Part shown: in pieces, positions 1 through 7,546 of the stretch
Layout of the letters: each line of letters begins with the position of its first letter
How positions within the stretch are numbered: the stretch's first letter is position 1
Origin: Chloroflexota bacterium
Lineage (GTDB): Bacteria; Chloroflexota; Limnocylindria; Limnocylindrales; CSP1-4
Reading direction: 5' to 3'
NCBI GenBank assembly: GCA_021802185.1
Contig: JAKAAV010000064.1
Location: 1 to 9,024, forward strand
DNA: 9,024 nt
Notes under the pieces: model-generated
What the model saw: the letters and a program-made list of their open reading frames with translations, nothing else
The model's database searches: none
What the model was told of the DNA's origin: nothing
Position numbers and translations under genes: made by a program

Positions 1-92
1 CGGCGGAGCATCAGGACGCCGTGCCCGGCGGACGCAAGGCACCCCGCGAGCAGCGAGCCGACCGCCCCCGCGCCGACGACCGCGATCCGCAT
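1..92 (-). CDS. Ketopantoate reductase-like NAD(P)-binding protein, N-terminal fragment
   Basis: Only the first 30 or so codons lie in the window; the gene continues past the left edge. The ATG at 92-90 opens a reading frame beginning MRIAVVGAGAVGSLLAG, a classic Rossmann beta-strand followed by GxGxxG (residues 8-13) at the extreme N-terminus. This is the style of 2-dehydropantoate 2-reductase (PanE/ApbA family), which reduces ketopantoate with NADPH in pantothenate synthesis, but other small Rossmann reductases start in the same way. It begins 9 nt after the dhaM stop codon with no clear SD sequence, so it is probably translated by coupling as the last visible gene of the glycerol operon. 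Such a reductase is odd in a C3 operon; it may act on a small 2-keto acid other than ketopantoate, which is inference. Confidence is good for the gene and the NAD(P) fold, moderate for the family. Confidence 0.65.
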   Translation of the reverse strand, partial: MRIAVVGAGAVGSLLAGCLASAGHGVLMLR

Positions 93-101
93 GCGCGGCG
101 G

Positions 102-578
102 TCAGCCGGCGACGTGCTTGTCGAACGCCGAGGATGCGTCGGCCGTCGCGAGCACGGCCTCGAGGTCGTCGCCCACGCTGGCCTGCACGGCCGCGAACAC
201 CGCCGCCTCGACGAGCGGGCCGCCGCTGATCCGGACGCGCGCCGCGAGCGCGGGATCGACCAAATTCTCGACCGCGAACCGGGACGCGTGCACCGCGCCG
301 TTGAAGTCGACCAGGACGACGACACCCGCGCCGGCGTCGGCCCGGGCGATCGCATCGGCGATCCGGGTCGGATCCTCGCCGAGCGAGCCGTCGGCCGCTC
401 CACCGGCCGCGATCACGCGGACGTCCGGCGCCTGCTCGCGCGCCATCTGCAGGGCCATCTCGACGAGCCCGTCCGCGACGGCCTTCGAGTGCGACGCGAC
501 GACGATGCCGACGAGCGGCCGGGATCCCGCGGCGGCCCACCGGCTCCCGGCCCCGGCGCTCTCCTCCGCGCCCGTCAT
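102..578 (-). CDS. dhaM: DhaM: PTS-type dihydroxyacetone kinase phosphotransfer subunit (EIIA-Man domain only)
   Basis: This 158-residue protein is the phosphoryl donor subunit of PTS-dependent DHA kinase: it takes a phosphate from HPr and passes it to the ADP bound in DhaL. The fold starts near residue 21 with PLVGIVVASHSKAVADG; His30, after the first beta strand, matches the phospho-His of the DhaM/EIIA-Man family. A GSLGEDPTRIADAI stretch (residues 65-78) and VVLVDFNGAV (87-96) fit the family. It carries only the EIIA domain, unlike E. coli DhaM, which also has HPr-like and EI-like domains, so HPr and enzyme I must come from elsewhere. The first 20 residues are a low-complexity extension, but the ATG at 578 overlaps the sdhD stop by 4 nt (ATGA) and no other start lies ahead of the fold, so the start is firm. 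It is separated from dhaK and dhaL by five genes. Confidence 0.88.
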   Translation of the reverse strand: MTGAEESAGAGSRWAAAGSRPLVGIVVASHSKAVADGLVEMALQMAREQAPDVRVIAAGGAADGSLGEDPTRIADAIARADAGAGVVVLVDFNGAVHASRFAVENLVDPALAARVRISGGPLVEAAVFAAVQASVGDDLEAVLATADASSAFDKHVAG

Positions 579-991
579 CGGCGGGTCACGAGGATCGCGA
601 GGAGCGCGAGCCCGTACACGAGCGTGAGCACCCAGACGGCCACGAGGACGCGGGTGACCGTCCGCTCCGCGCGCGCGCTCAGGCCGAAGTCGAAGATCAC
701 GGCGCGCAGGCCGAGGAGCCCGTGCCAGCTGACGACGATCAGGAAGAGCGTCTCGAGTGGCAGGATCACGGGGTTCGTGATGTAGTCGATGACCTGCTGG
801 TAGTCGCGCAGGCCGCCCGTGACGACGAAGTGGTTCGCGATCATGTGGAGCGTCACGAGGAACAGCACGGCGATCCCGGTCACGGCCTGCCAGCCCCACC
901 CCACGCCCGGCAGCGTGTCGCGCTCCTCCGGCGCCCAGCGCTCCGGCCGCTCGAGATACTCGGTCTGCAGGTCCTCGATCTGCCGAGCCAT
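575..991 (-). CDS. sdhD: SdhD-like membrane anchor (cytochrome b) subunit of a fumarate reductase/succinate dehydrogenase-type complex
   Basis: The protein has 138 residues: a hydrophilic N-terminus rich in Glu/Arg (1-30), then three hydrophobic segments at about 33-57, 75-98 and 113-134. His49 (in VTLHMIANHF), His54 and His90 (in VSWHGLLGLR) sit in or beside the first two helices and are candidate haem b ligands. This is the size and layout of the second anchor subunit of succinate:quinone oxidoreductase-type complexes, which holds haem and the quinone site in the cytoplasmic membrane. The start ATG at 991 shares one base with the sdhC stop (TGATG), and the stop overlaps the dhaM start by 4 nt. 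Anchor subunits diverge fast, so the call rests on topology, histidines and position next to the Fe-S subunit. In this operon the electron donor is more likely the GlpA-like protein than SdhA (inference). Confidence 0.82.
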   Translation of the reverse strand: MARQIEDLQTEYLERPERWAPEERDTLPGVGWGWQAVTGIAVLFLVTLHMIANHFVVTGGLRDYQQVIDYITNPVILPLETLFLIVVSWHGLLGLRAVIFDFGLSARAERTVTRVLVAVWVLTLVYGLALLAILVTRR

Positions 992-1422
992 CACCTGGCC
1001 CCCGCGTCGCTGATGAAGCGGAGTGCGCCGATGACGAGAACGATCGCGCCGATCACGCCGAACGAGAGGAGGATCGCGCGCTGGCGGTCGACGACGAGGC
1101 CGAACCCGACGAGCGCGAGGCGGATGCCGTTGAGCCCGTGGATCAGGAGCCCGGCGAGCAGCACCACGTCGAGGATCAGGACGAGGGGGTTGAGGAAGAA
1201 GTTCTTCAGCAGCGAGTCCCACGCGGCGGGGCCGGCCGCAAGCTGCGACAGCACGACGAGGTGCAGGTACAGGTAGAACAGCACGCCGAGGCCCGTGATC
1301 CGGTTGAGGATGAACGCCATGCCGCCGAGCCGGCGGCCGCGGACGTCCACCCAGCCCATCACGCCGCGGCGGCGGTCCTCGCGGCGCACCGGTCGGTCGG
1401 CGCCGGCCACGCGTTCCGTCAT
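991..1422 (-). CDS. sdhC: SdhC-like membrane anchor (cytochrome b556-type) subunit
   Basis: The protein has 143 residues with a basic N-terminus (1-33) and three membrane segments at about 36-60, 77-107 and 115-136. The stretch AFILNRITGLGVLFYLYLHL (36-55) has the Arg-x-Thr-Gly near the first helix that is typical of SdhC, followed by His54; His95 in GLLIHGLNGIRL lies in the second helix. These are the expected positions for haem b ligands. It should anchor the iron-sulfur subunit in the membrane and form the quinone pocket with the SdhD-like partner. The ATG at 1422 overlaps the sdhB stop by 4 nt (ATGA) and is preceded by a good SD sequence (GAGGGAG, 7 nt upstream), which fixes the start. 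The family call is secure; the actual substrate of the complex is discussed under the GlpA-like gene. Confidence 0.85.
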   Translation of the reverse strand: MTERVAGADRPVRREDRRRGVMGWVDVRGRRLGGMAFILNRITGLGVLFYLYLHLVVLSQLAAGPAAWDSLLKNFFLNPLVLILDVVLLAGLLIHGLNGIRLALVGFGLVVDRQRAILLSFGVIGAIVLVIGALRFISDAGAR

Positions 1423-2156
1423 CGTCGTGCTCCCTCGGGCTCCGGTGACGGCCTGCGCCATTCGCGCGCGAACAGCGAGCGCCGCAGCTGCATGATGTGC
1501 CCGGCCGGATCGACGTTCGACGGGCAGGCCTCGGTGCACTCGAACGCGAGGTGGCAGCGCCACGCGGCGTGCGGGTCGTCGGCCAGCCGCAGGATCGACG
1601 GCACGTCCACGCGACGCGGCTCCTGCCGGACGCGATCCATGGCGGCGAGGGCGGCCGGCCCGATGTACGTCGGGTCCGTGCCCGTGATCGGGCAGGCGGA
1701 GATGCAGATTCCGCACTCGATGCAGTCCTCGTACCGCTCCGGGTACGGGATCCCGGCCGCCGCGCGGGACCCCGGGACAAGCTCGCTCTCACGAACGAGC
1801 GGCCGCTCCGCGACGTCGAACCGCGCGTAGAAGGGCCCCATGTCGACGACCAGGTCGCTGATCACCGGCGCGTTGTCGAGCGGCTCCACGCGGACCTCGT
1901 CGGTCCCCAGCTCGCGCACGTTCGTGACGCAGGCCAGCACCTCCTGGTCGTTGACCTTCATGCCGCACGTTCCACAGGACGCGTGGAAGCACGAGTGGCG
2001 GAGCGTGAGCGTCGGGTCCTGGGAGCGGCGGATGGCGGTCAGGGCGTCCAGGACCGTCGTGCGCGGGCCGACGTCGACCGGGAACCGATCGTGGTGCGGC
2101 TCCTCGTCGCCCTGCTTGAACCGGTGGACGCGGAACGTGACGGATGTGTCGCTCAT
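1419..2156 (-). CDS. sdhB: Iron-sulfur subunit of succinate dehydrogenase/fumarate reductase type, probably serving a GlpA-type flavoprotein
   Basis: The protein has 245 residues, normal for SdhB/FrdB. An N-terminal ferredoxin domain (about 1-105) has the [2Fe-2S] ligands Cys56, Cys61, Cys64 and Cys76. The C-terminal domain has CIECGICISACP (Cys145, 148, 151, 155) and CHLAFECTEACP (Cys201, 207, 211), giving ligands for one [4Fe-4S] and one [3Fe-4S] cluster in the family arrangement. The second motif, followed by SNVDP, looks more like fumarate reductase FrdB than proteobacterial SdhB. The role is to wire electrons from a flavoprotein to haem and quinone. No SdhA/FrdA gene is present: 4 nt upstream lies the stop of the GlpA-like gene, and there is no clear SD sequence, so translation is probably coupled to it. 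I infer the subunit is dedicated to glycerol 3-phosphate oxidation. The alternative is a displaced sdhBCD set working with an SdhA encoded elsewhere. Confidence 0.9.
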   Translation of the reverse strand: MSDTSVTFRVHRFKQGDEEPHHDRFPVDVGPRTTVLDALTAIRRSQDPTLTLRHSCFHASCGTCGMKVNDQEVLACVTNVRELGTDEVRVEPLDNAPVISDLVVDMGPFYARFDVAERPLVRESELVPGSRAAAGIPYPERYEDCIECGICISACPITGTDPTYIGPAALAAMDRVRQEPRRVDVPSILRLADDPHAAWRCHLAFECTEACPSNVDPAGHIMQLRRSLFAREWRRPSPEPEGARR

Positions 2157-2160
2157 CGGC

Positions 2161-3348
2161 CTATGCAGCGTAGTAGGCGGTGTGGGGCAGGAGGACGGTC
2201 TGGCGCGTCAGGCACGGCATGTCGATCCCGAGCTTCCTGCACACGACGTCGGCGGTGGTCTCGGCCATCGCGCGGGCGGTGGTCGCCTTCCCCCCGGAGA
2301 TCGTGACGAAGCCGTCGACCCCGTCGCGCTCCATGTGGTCGAAGCACTTGAACGTCCGGCTGAGCTCTCGCCCGGTGTCGGCGCCGCCGGGCCCGCCGAT
2401 GAGCGGTCGTGCCGCGGACCACGCCTGGCGGAACGGGGCGCTCCGCACCGCGGGGATGATCTTCGATCCCTCGTCGTACATCTTCTGCACGTGGTCCTCG
2501 GGCACGCCGAGGTCGTCCGGGTCGTTCACGACCCACGAGCTCGTCCCGACGATCGACAGCGCCCGCTGGGGCACGACGATGTCCCCGTCGCCCGATTTGT
2601 GCATCCGGTTGACGACCATGTTGCAGAGGCGTCCGCGCAGCGCGAGCAGGACGCCGGGGGACGGCCGGATGGGGACGTCGACGCCCGCCATCGCCGCGAT
2701 CTTCTCGGCCCACGGTCCGCCGGCGTTGACCACCAGGTCCGCGCCCACCTCGAAGTCGCGCTCGGTCCGGTGGTCGCGGCCGCGAACGCCCATCACGCAG
2801 GCGTTCCTGACGACCATCCCCGTGACCTCGCAGAACGGCTGGATCACGGCGCCGTGCGCCTTCGCGGTGGCGAACCAGCGGAGCGGCAGGCGCATCGCGT
2901 CGAAGGTCGCGTCGGGCACCTGGATCGCGCCCTTGAGGTCGGGGTTGAGGTTCGGCTCGAGGTGGAGTGCCTCGGCCGGGGAGAGCCATCGCGCGGGGAT
3001 GCCGGTCTCGCCACACGCGGCGAACAGCTTCTCGCCGTACGCCATGTCCTCGTCGTCGATCCCGACGAAGAGCCCGTCGTTCTCCTCGAACGAACCGGGC
3101 GCGACGCGCCGCAGGAGCTGGTTCTCCTCGATGCATTCGATCGCCGACTCGGCGTCGTTGACGGCGTATCGTGCGCCGCTGTGAAGCAGGCCGTGGTGGC
3201 GGCCGGTCGTGCCCGAGGTGATCTCGCCACGCTCGACGAGCGTGACGCGGAGACCCCGGAGGACAAGGTCGAGGGCCAGGGCCGCTCCCGTCCCTCCCCC
3301 GCCGACGATGACGACGTGGGGAGCTGGTGAACGAAGTGGTGCGGTCAT
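2161..3348 (-). CDS. glpA: FAD-dependent glycerol-3-phosphate dehydrogenase, GlpA-like, without the C-terminal BFD-like domain
   Basis: This flavoprotein oxidises glycerol 3-phosphate to dihydroxyacetone phosphate. It has 395 residues. The FAD dinucleotide fold HVVIVGGGGTGAALALDL is at 11-28, an acidic strand end at Glu39, and the family signature GTTGRHHGLLHSGARYAV at 46-63, very close to E. coli GlpA (GATGRNHGLLHSGARYAV). Other family motifs are VVNAGGPWAEKI (206-217), SAARPLIGG (311-319) and FVTISGGKATTARAMAE (347-363). The homology ends at VCRKLGIDMPCLTRQTVLLP, the point where E. coli GlpA (about 540 residues) continues into a Cys-rich BFD-like [2Fe-2S] domain; that domain is absent here. 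It lies 51 nt after glpK and 4 nt before the iron-sulfur subunit. No GlpB or GlpC gene is visible, so its electrons probably go to the SdhBCD-like subunits (inference). Its SD sequence is poor (GGAGG, about 21 nt upstream). Confidence 0.92.
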   Translation of the reverse strand: MTAPLRSPAPHVVIVGGGGTGAALALDLVLRGLRVTLVERGEITSGTTGRHHGLLHSGARYAVNDAESAIECIEENQLLRRVAPGSFEENDGLFVGIDDEDMAYGEKLFAACGETGIPARWLSPAEALHLEPNLNPDLKGAIQVPDATFDAMRLPLRWFATAKAHGAVIQPFCEVTGMVVRNACVMGVRGRDHRTERDFEVGADLVVNAGGPWAEKIAAMAGVDVPIRPSPGVLLALRGRLCNMVVNRMHKSGDGDIVVPQRALSIVGTSSWVVNDPDDLGVPEDHVQKMYDEGSKIIPAVRSAPFRQAWSAARPLIGGPGGADTGRELSRTFKCFDHMERDGVDGFVTISGGKATTARAMAETTADVVCRKLGIDMPCLTRQTVLLPHTAYYAA

Positions 3349-3399
3349 GTCTCTGGCTATCCGACCCGACCTCCGGGGTCCCGTCTCAGGCTGCGGAGA

Positions 3400-4896
3400 C
3401 TACTCGACCCAGTCGAAGGTCCGCGTGACGGCCTTCTTCCAGAGCTTGTAGTCCTTCTGGCGAGTGGCCTCGTCCATCTTGGGCCGCCACTCCTTGTCCT
3501 TCGCCCAGTTCTGGCGCAGGTCTTCGACGGCGGCCCAGAAGCCGACCGCGAGGCCGGCCGCGTAGGCGGCGCCGAGGGCCGTCGTCTCTGCCACCTTCGG
3601 GCGGATGACCGGCACGCCCAGGACATCGGCCTGGAACTGCATGAGCAGGTCGTTGTAGACCATACCGCCGTCGACCTTGAGGGCCGTGAGCGGAACGCCG
3701 GAGTCGGCGTTCATCGCGTCGAGCACCTCGCGGGTCTGCCACGCGGTCGCCTCGAGGACGGCTCGCGCGATGTGGCCCTTGTTGACGTAGCGCGTGAGGC
3801 CGGCGATGACGCCACGCGCGTCGCTCTTCCAGTACGGGGCGAACAGGCCCGAGAACGCCGGCACGAAGTACACGCCGCCGTTGTCGTCGACCGTCTTCGC
3901 GAGCTCCTCGATCTCGGGCGAGGTCTTGATCATGCCGAGGTTGTCGCGCAGCCACTGCACGAGCGCCCCGGTGATCGCGATCGAGCCCTCGAGGGCGTAC
4001 ACGGCCGGCTCGTTGCCGATCTTGTAGCCCAGGGTCGTGAGCAGGCCGCTCTTCGATGGGACCGCCTTGGTGCCCGTGTTCAGGAGCATGAAGCAACCGG
4101 TGCCGTAGGTGTTCTTCGCCTCGCCGGCGGAGAAGCACGTCTGGCCGAAGAGGGCCGCCTGCTGGTCGCCCAGGTCGCCCGCGACCGGCACGCCGGCCAG
4201 GTCGCCGGTGGCCGTGCCGTACACCGCGCTCGAGGCCTTGATGGCCGGGAGCATCGAGCGCGGGATGCCCATCAGCTTCAGGATCTCGGGATCCCAGTCG
4301 AGGGTCTCGAGGTTCATCAGCATCGTGCGGCTGGCGTTCGAGACGTCCGTCACGTGGACGCCGCCAGCGGCGCCGCCGGTCAGGTTCCAGATGCACCAGG
4401 TGTCGATGTTGCCGAACAGCAGGTCGCCGGCCTCGGCCCTGGCGCGGGCACCCTCGACGTTGTCGAGGACCCACTTGACCTTCGGCCCGGAGAAGTAGGT
4501 CGCGAGCGGAAGGCCGACCTTCGCGCGGAGGCGATCCTGGCCGCCATCCTTGGCGAACTCGTTGATGATCACGTCCGTGCGCGTGTCCTGCCAGACGATC
4601 GCGTTGTAGACGGGCTTGCCGCTGCGGCGATCCCAGACGACCGTCGTCTCGCGCTGGTTCGTGATGCCCACGGCCGCGAGGTCGCTGGCCGCGATGCCGG
4701 CCTTGGAGAGCGCGCCGCGGATGACCTCGACGCTGCGCGTCCAGATCTCCATCGGATCGTGCTCGACCCATCCGGGCTTCGGGTAGATCTGCTCGTGTTC
4801 CTTCTGATCGATCGCCACCACGCCGCCCGCGTGGTCGAAGATCATGAAACGCGTGCTTGTCGTGCCCTGATCGAGGGCGCCGACGTACTTCGCCAT
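3400..4896 (-). CDS. glpK: Glycerol kinase
   Basis: The enzyme phosphorylates glycerol with ATP to sn-glycerol 3-phosphate in the cytoplasm, trapping what GlpF lets in and feeding the GlpA-like dehydrogenase next downstream. It has 498 residues, the standard length of this FGGY-family kinase. The N-terminal ATP phosphate-binding loop [12 protein letters not shown] is at 6-17. Glycerol-contact residues are recognisable by alignment with E. coli GlpK: Arg82-Glu83 in NQRET, Trp102 in VWQDTR, Tyr134 in ATYFSGPK, and the catalytic base Asp244 in DQQAALFGQ. The second domain has [14 protein letters not shown] (262-275), YALEGSI (300-306) and [19 protein letters not shown] (406-424). The ATG is preceded by GGGAG with 6 nt spacing, supporting this start. 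The gene is 45 nt after dhaL and 51 nt before glpA. Whether it is controlled by fructose 1,6-bisphosphate or by PTS phosphorylation cannot be told from sequence alone. Confidence 0.97.
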   Translation of the reverse strand: MAKYVGALDQGTTSTRFMIFDHAGGVVAIDQKEHEQIYPKPGWVEHDPMEIWTRSVEVIRGALSKAGIAASDLAAVGITNQRETTVVWDRRSGKPVYNAIVWQDTRTDVIINEFAKDGGQDRLRAKVGLPLATYFSGPKVKWVLDNVEGARARAEAGDLLFGNIDTWCIWNLTGGAAGGVHVTDVSNASRTMLMNLETLDWDPEILKLMGIPRSMLPAIKASSAVYGTATGDLAGVPVAGDLGDQQAALFGQTCFSAGEAKNTYGTGCFMLLNTGTKAVPSKSGLLTTLGYKIGNEPAVYALEGSIAITGALVQWLRDNLGMIKTSPEIEELAKTVDDNGGVYFVPAFSGLFAPYWKSDARGVIAGLTRYVNKGHIARAVLEATAWQTREVLDAMNADSGVPLTALKVDGGMVYNDLLMQFQADVLGVPVIRPKVAETTALGAAYAAGLAVGFWAAVEDLRQNWAKDKEWRPKMDEATRQKDYKLWKKAVTRTFDWVE

Positions 4897-4941
4897 GTGT
4901 CTCTCCCAGCTAGTTGAACAACATGCCGGCCCAGGCGCCGG

Positions 4942-5610
4942 CTACCCGGGGGCTTCGCCCGAGGCGGAGCCGGACCAGGTGTCCGCGGCAGCCTTGAGGA
5001 GGAGGTAGGACGAGGTGGCGCCAGGGTCCTGGTGCCCCGCGCTTCGCTCGCCGAGATAGCTCGCGCGGCCCTTCCTCGCCACGAGCGGCGTCGTCGCGAG
5101 CATCCCCTGCTCGGCGGCCTCCGCCATCCGGGCGAGGGCCTCCTCGAGCGATGCTCCCGATTCGGCCGCGGCGTGCAGGGCGTCCCGCGCGGGCAGCAGC
5201 GCGTCGAGCATGGTCTTGTCGCCGGCTTCTGCCTTGCCGAGCCGCTGGATCCCAGCGATCGCGGCATCGAGCGCCCTGTTCACGTCGTCGACCCCGATCG
5301 ACTCGCGACCTGCCGTCGCCGTCCCGAATTGCAGGAAGAACGTCCCGTACAGCGGGCCGCTCGCCCCGCCGACGGTCGAGACCAGGGTCATCCCCACCGA
5401 CTTGAAGGCCGCGCCGACGTCGCGTGCCGGGAGTCCCGGCAGCTTCGCGATGGCCGCCTGCATCCCACGGTCCATGTTGATGCCGTGGTCGGCATCACCG
5501 ATCGCGGAGTCGAGTGCGGTGAGGTAGTCCTTCTGGGCCCTGATGGTTGCGGCGAACGTGTTGATCCAGGCGACGACGTCGTCGTAACTGATCGAAGTCG
5601 CCCCGCTCAT
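4942..5610 (-). CDS. dhaL: DhaL: ADP-binding subunit of PTS-dependent dihydroxyacetone kinase
   Basis: DhaL carries a tightly bound nucleotide that is phosphorylated by DhaM and then donates its phosphate to the DHA held by DhaK. The protein has 222 residues (family about 210). LDSAIGDADHGINMDRGM (33-50) contains Asp34, Asp39 and Asp41, the Mg-nucleotide ligands, and His42. STVGGASGPLYGTFFLQFG (78-96) is the nucleotide loop, GDKTMLDAL (130-138) the next family motif, and KGRASYLGERSAGHQDPGA (180-198) the conserved C-terminal signature. The ATG at 5610 is chosen because GGGAAGG lies about 11 nt upstream; an in-frame GTG at 5622 would add 4 residues but sits almost on top of that SD sequence. 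It follows dhaK by 55 nt. Because dhaM is in the same operon, a PTS-type mechanism is more likely than direct use of ATP. Confidence 0.93.
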   Translation of the reverse strand: MSGATSISYDDVVAWINTFAATIRAQKDYLTALDSAIGDADHGINMDRGMQAAIAKLPGLPARDVGAAFKSVGMTLVSTVGGASGPLYGTFFLQFGTATAGRESIGVDDVNRALDAAIAGIQRLGKAEAGDKTMLDALLPARDALHAAAESGASLEEALARMAEAAEQGMLATTPLVARKGRASYLGERSAGHQDPGATSSYLLLKAAADTWSGSASGEAPG

Positions 5611-5665
5611 CCGCCCGTGCACCTTCCCTTTCGTGCGAGGTGACCCTCCCCGAGCGTCGGGCCTG

Positions 5666-6664
<999 letters not shown>

Positions 6665-6790
6665 CGGTTCTCCCGTCTGCTGGCGGTCTGGCCCATCGCG
6701 GGACCCGCCGTCGGCCATCAGACCGACGGCGGGAACGCGACTGGGGGTGCCGGCGTCAGCCGGCGCACACCGGGCGCAGGGTCCGATCCG
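6665..6790 (-). repeat. glpF-dhaK intercistronic region with an 11-bp perfect inverted repeat
   Basis: The 126-nt gap between glpF and dhaK holds a perfect inverted repeat: CCCGCCGTCGG at 6704-6714 and its complement at 6723-6733, with an 8-nt loop. A second, bulged hairpin lies nearer the glpF stop (GCCGGC at 6749-6754 and 6759-6764, with extra pairing GTGC/GCAC). Neither is followed by a T-run on the minus strand, so a classical Rho-independent terminator is not supported. They are more likely to slow RNA polymerase or protect mRNA ends and so set glpF and dhaKL levels separately (inference). Confidence 0.6.
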
Positions 6791-7546
6791 CTACTTGAGG
6801 ATGTAGTCCGTGAAGGCGATGGTGTAGACGGCGGCGGCGAGCGCGCCGCCGATCAGCGGCCCGACGACGGGAACCCAGGCATACGCCCAGTCCGAGGTGC
6901 CCTTGCCGGGGATCGGCAGGATGGCATGCGCGATGCGCGGCCCAAGGTCACGCGCCGGGTTGATCGCGTACCCGGTCGTGCCGCCGAGCGACAGGCCGAT
7001 CGACCACACGAGGAGCGCGACCGGCAGCGCGCCGAGCGAGGCGAGGCCGGACGCATTGCCGTTGTGTCCGAATGCGAGCACGACGAACACCAGCACGAAC
7101 GTGCCGATGATCTCGGAGATCGTGTTGAGCCCGTAGTTGCGGATGTTCGGCCCGGTGCTGAAGACGGCGAGCTTGAGGCCCTGGTCCTCGGTCGCCTTGA
7201 AGTGATCCCAGTAGTGGAGCGCGACGAGGCACGCGCCGATGAAGGCGCCGATCAGCTCGCCCGCCCAGTAGCCGGGAACCTCACCCCAGGTGATGCCGGC
7301 GCCGGCGTGCATCGCGCCCACCACGGCCAGGCCGAGCGTGACGGCCGGGTTGAGGTGCGCGCCGCTGATCGGCCCGGCGATGATGACGCCGCAGAAGACT
7401 GCGAGCGCCCATGCCGTGGTGATCACGATCCAGCCCGAGTTCTGGGCCTTCGACTTCGCGAGGAGCACGGCGGCGACGACGCCGTCGCCGAGCAGGATCA
7501 GCATCCCCGTGCCGAAGATCTCGGCGAGGAACTTCGCAGCTGTCAT
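6791..7546 (-). CDS. glpF: Glycerol uptake facilitator (aquaglyceroporin)
   Basis: This is a membrane channel for passive entry of glycerol and similar small polyols. The 251-residue protein is of normal length and has the six-helix MIP fold with two half-repeats: NPA motifs at 66-68 (SGAHLNPAVT) and 196-198 (GYAINPARDLGPR). Asp200, directly after NPAR, is the mark of glycerol facilitators as opposed to water-only aquaporins, and Trp46 and Arg199 are at the expected places for the selectivity filter. The N-terminal FLAEIFGTGMLILLGDG (6-22) is family typical. The ATG at 7546 has GAGGGAG upstream with a spacing of about 10 nt. It is the first gene of the putative operon, with 573 bp of gene-free DNA upstream, so the operon promoter should lie there. 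It probably also admits DHA, given the dhaKLM genes behind it (inference). Confidence 0.96.
   Translation of the reverse strand: MTAAKFLAEIFGTGMLILLGDGVVAAVLLAKSKAQNSGWIVITTAWALAVFCGVIIAGPISGAHLNPAVTLGLAVVGAMHAGAGITWGEVPGYWAGELIGAFIGACLVALHYWDHFKATEDQGLKLAVFSTGPNIRNYGLNTISEIIGTFVLVFVVLAFGHNGNASGLASLGALPVALLVWSIGLSLGGTTGYAINPARDLGPRIAHAILPIPGKGTSDWAYAWVPVVGPLIGGALAAAVYTIAFTDYILK

Noticed and set aside
575..2156. An ordinary succinate dehydrogenase operon
   Set aside because: No SdhA flavoprotein gene is present and the Fe-S gene is tied to the GlpA-like gene by a 4-nt gap. An SdhA elsewhere cannot be excluded, so this remains the main rival reading.
1840..3330. A 496-residue plus-strand open frame opposite glpA and part of sdhB
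   Set aside because: Same reason: antisense shadow of strongly recognised minus-strand genes.
5611..5622. GTG at 5622 as the dhaL start
   Set aside because: Its SD sequence would be too close (about 2 nt), while the ATG at 5610 has usable spacing; the four extra residues add nothing recognisable.
6665..6718. Longer dhaK start at 6718
   Set aside because: The extra 18 residues do not match the family, overlap the intercistronic hairpin, and a good SD sequence precedes the ATG at 6664.
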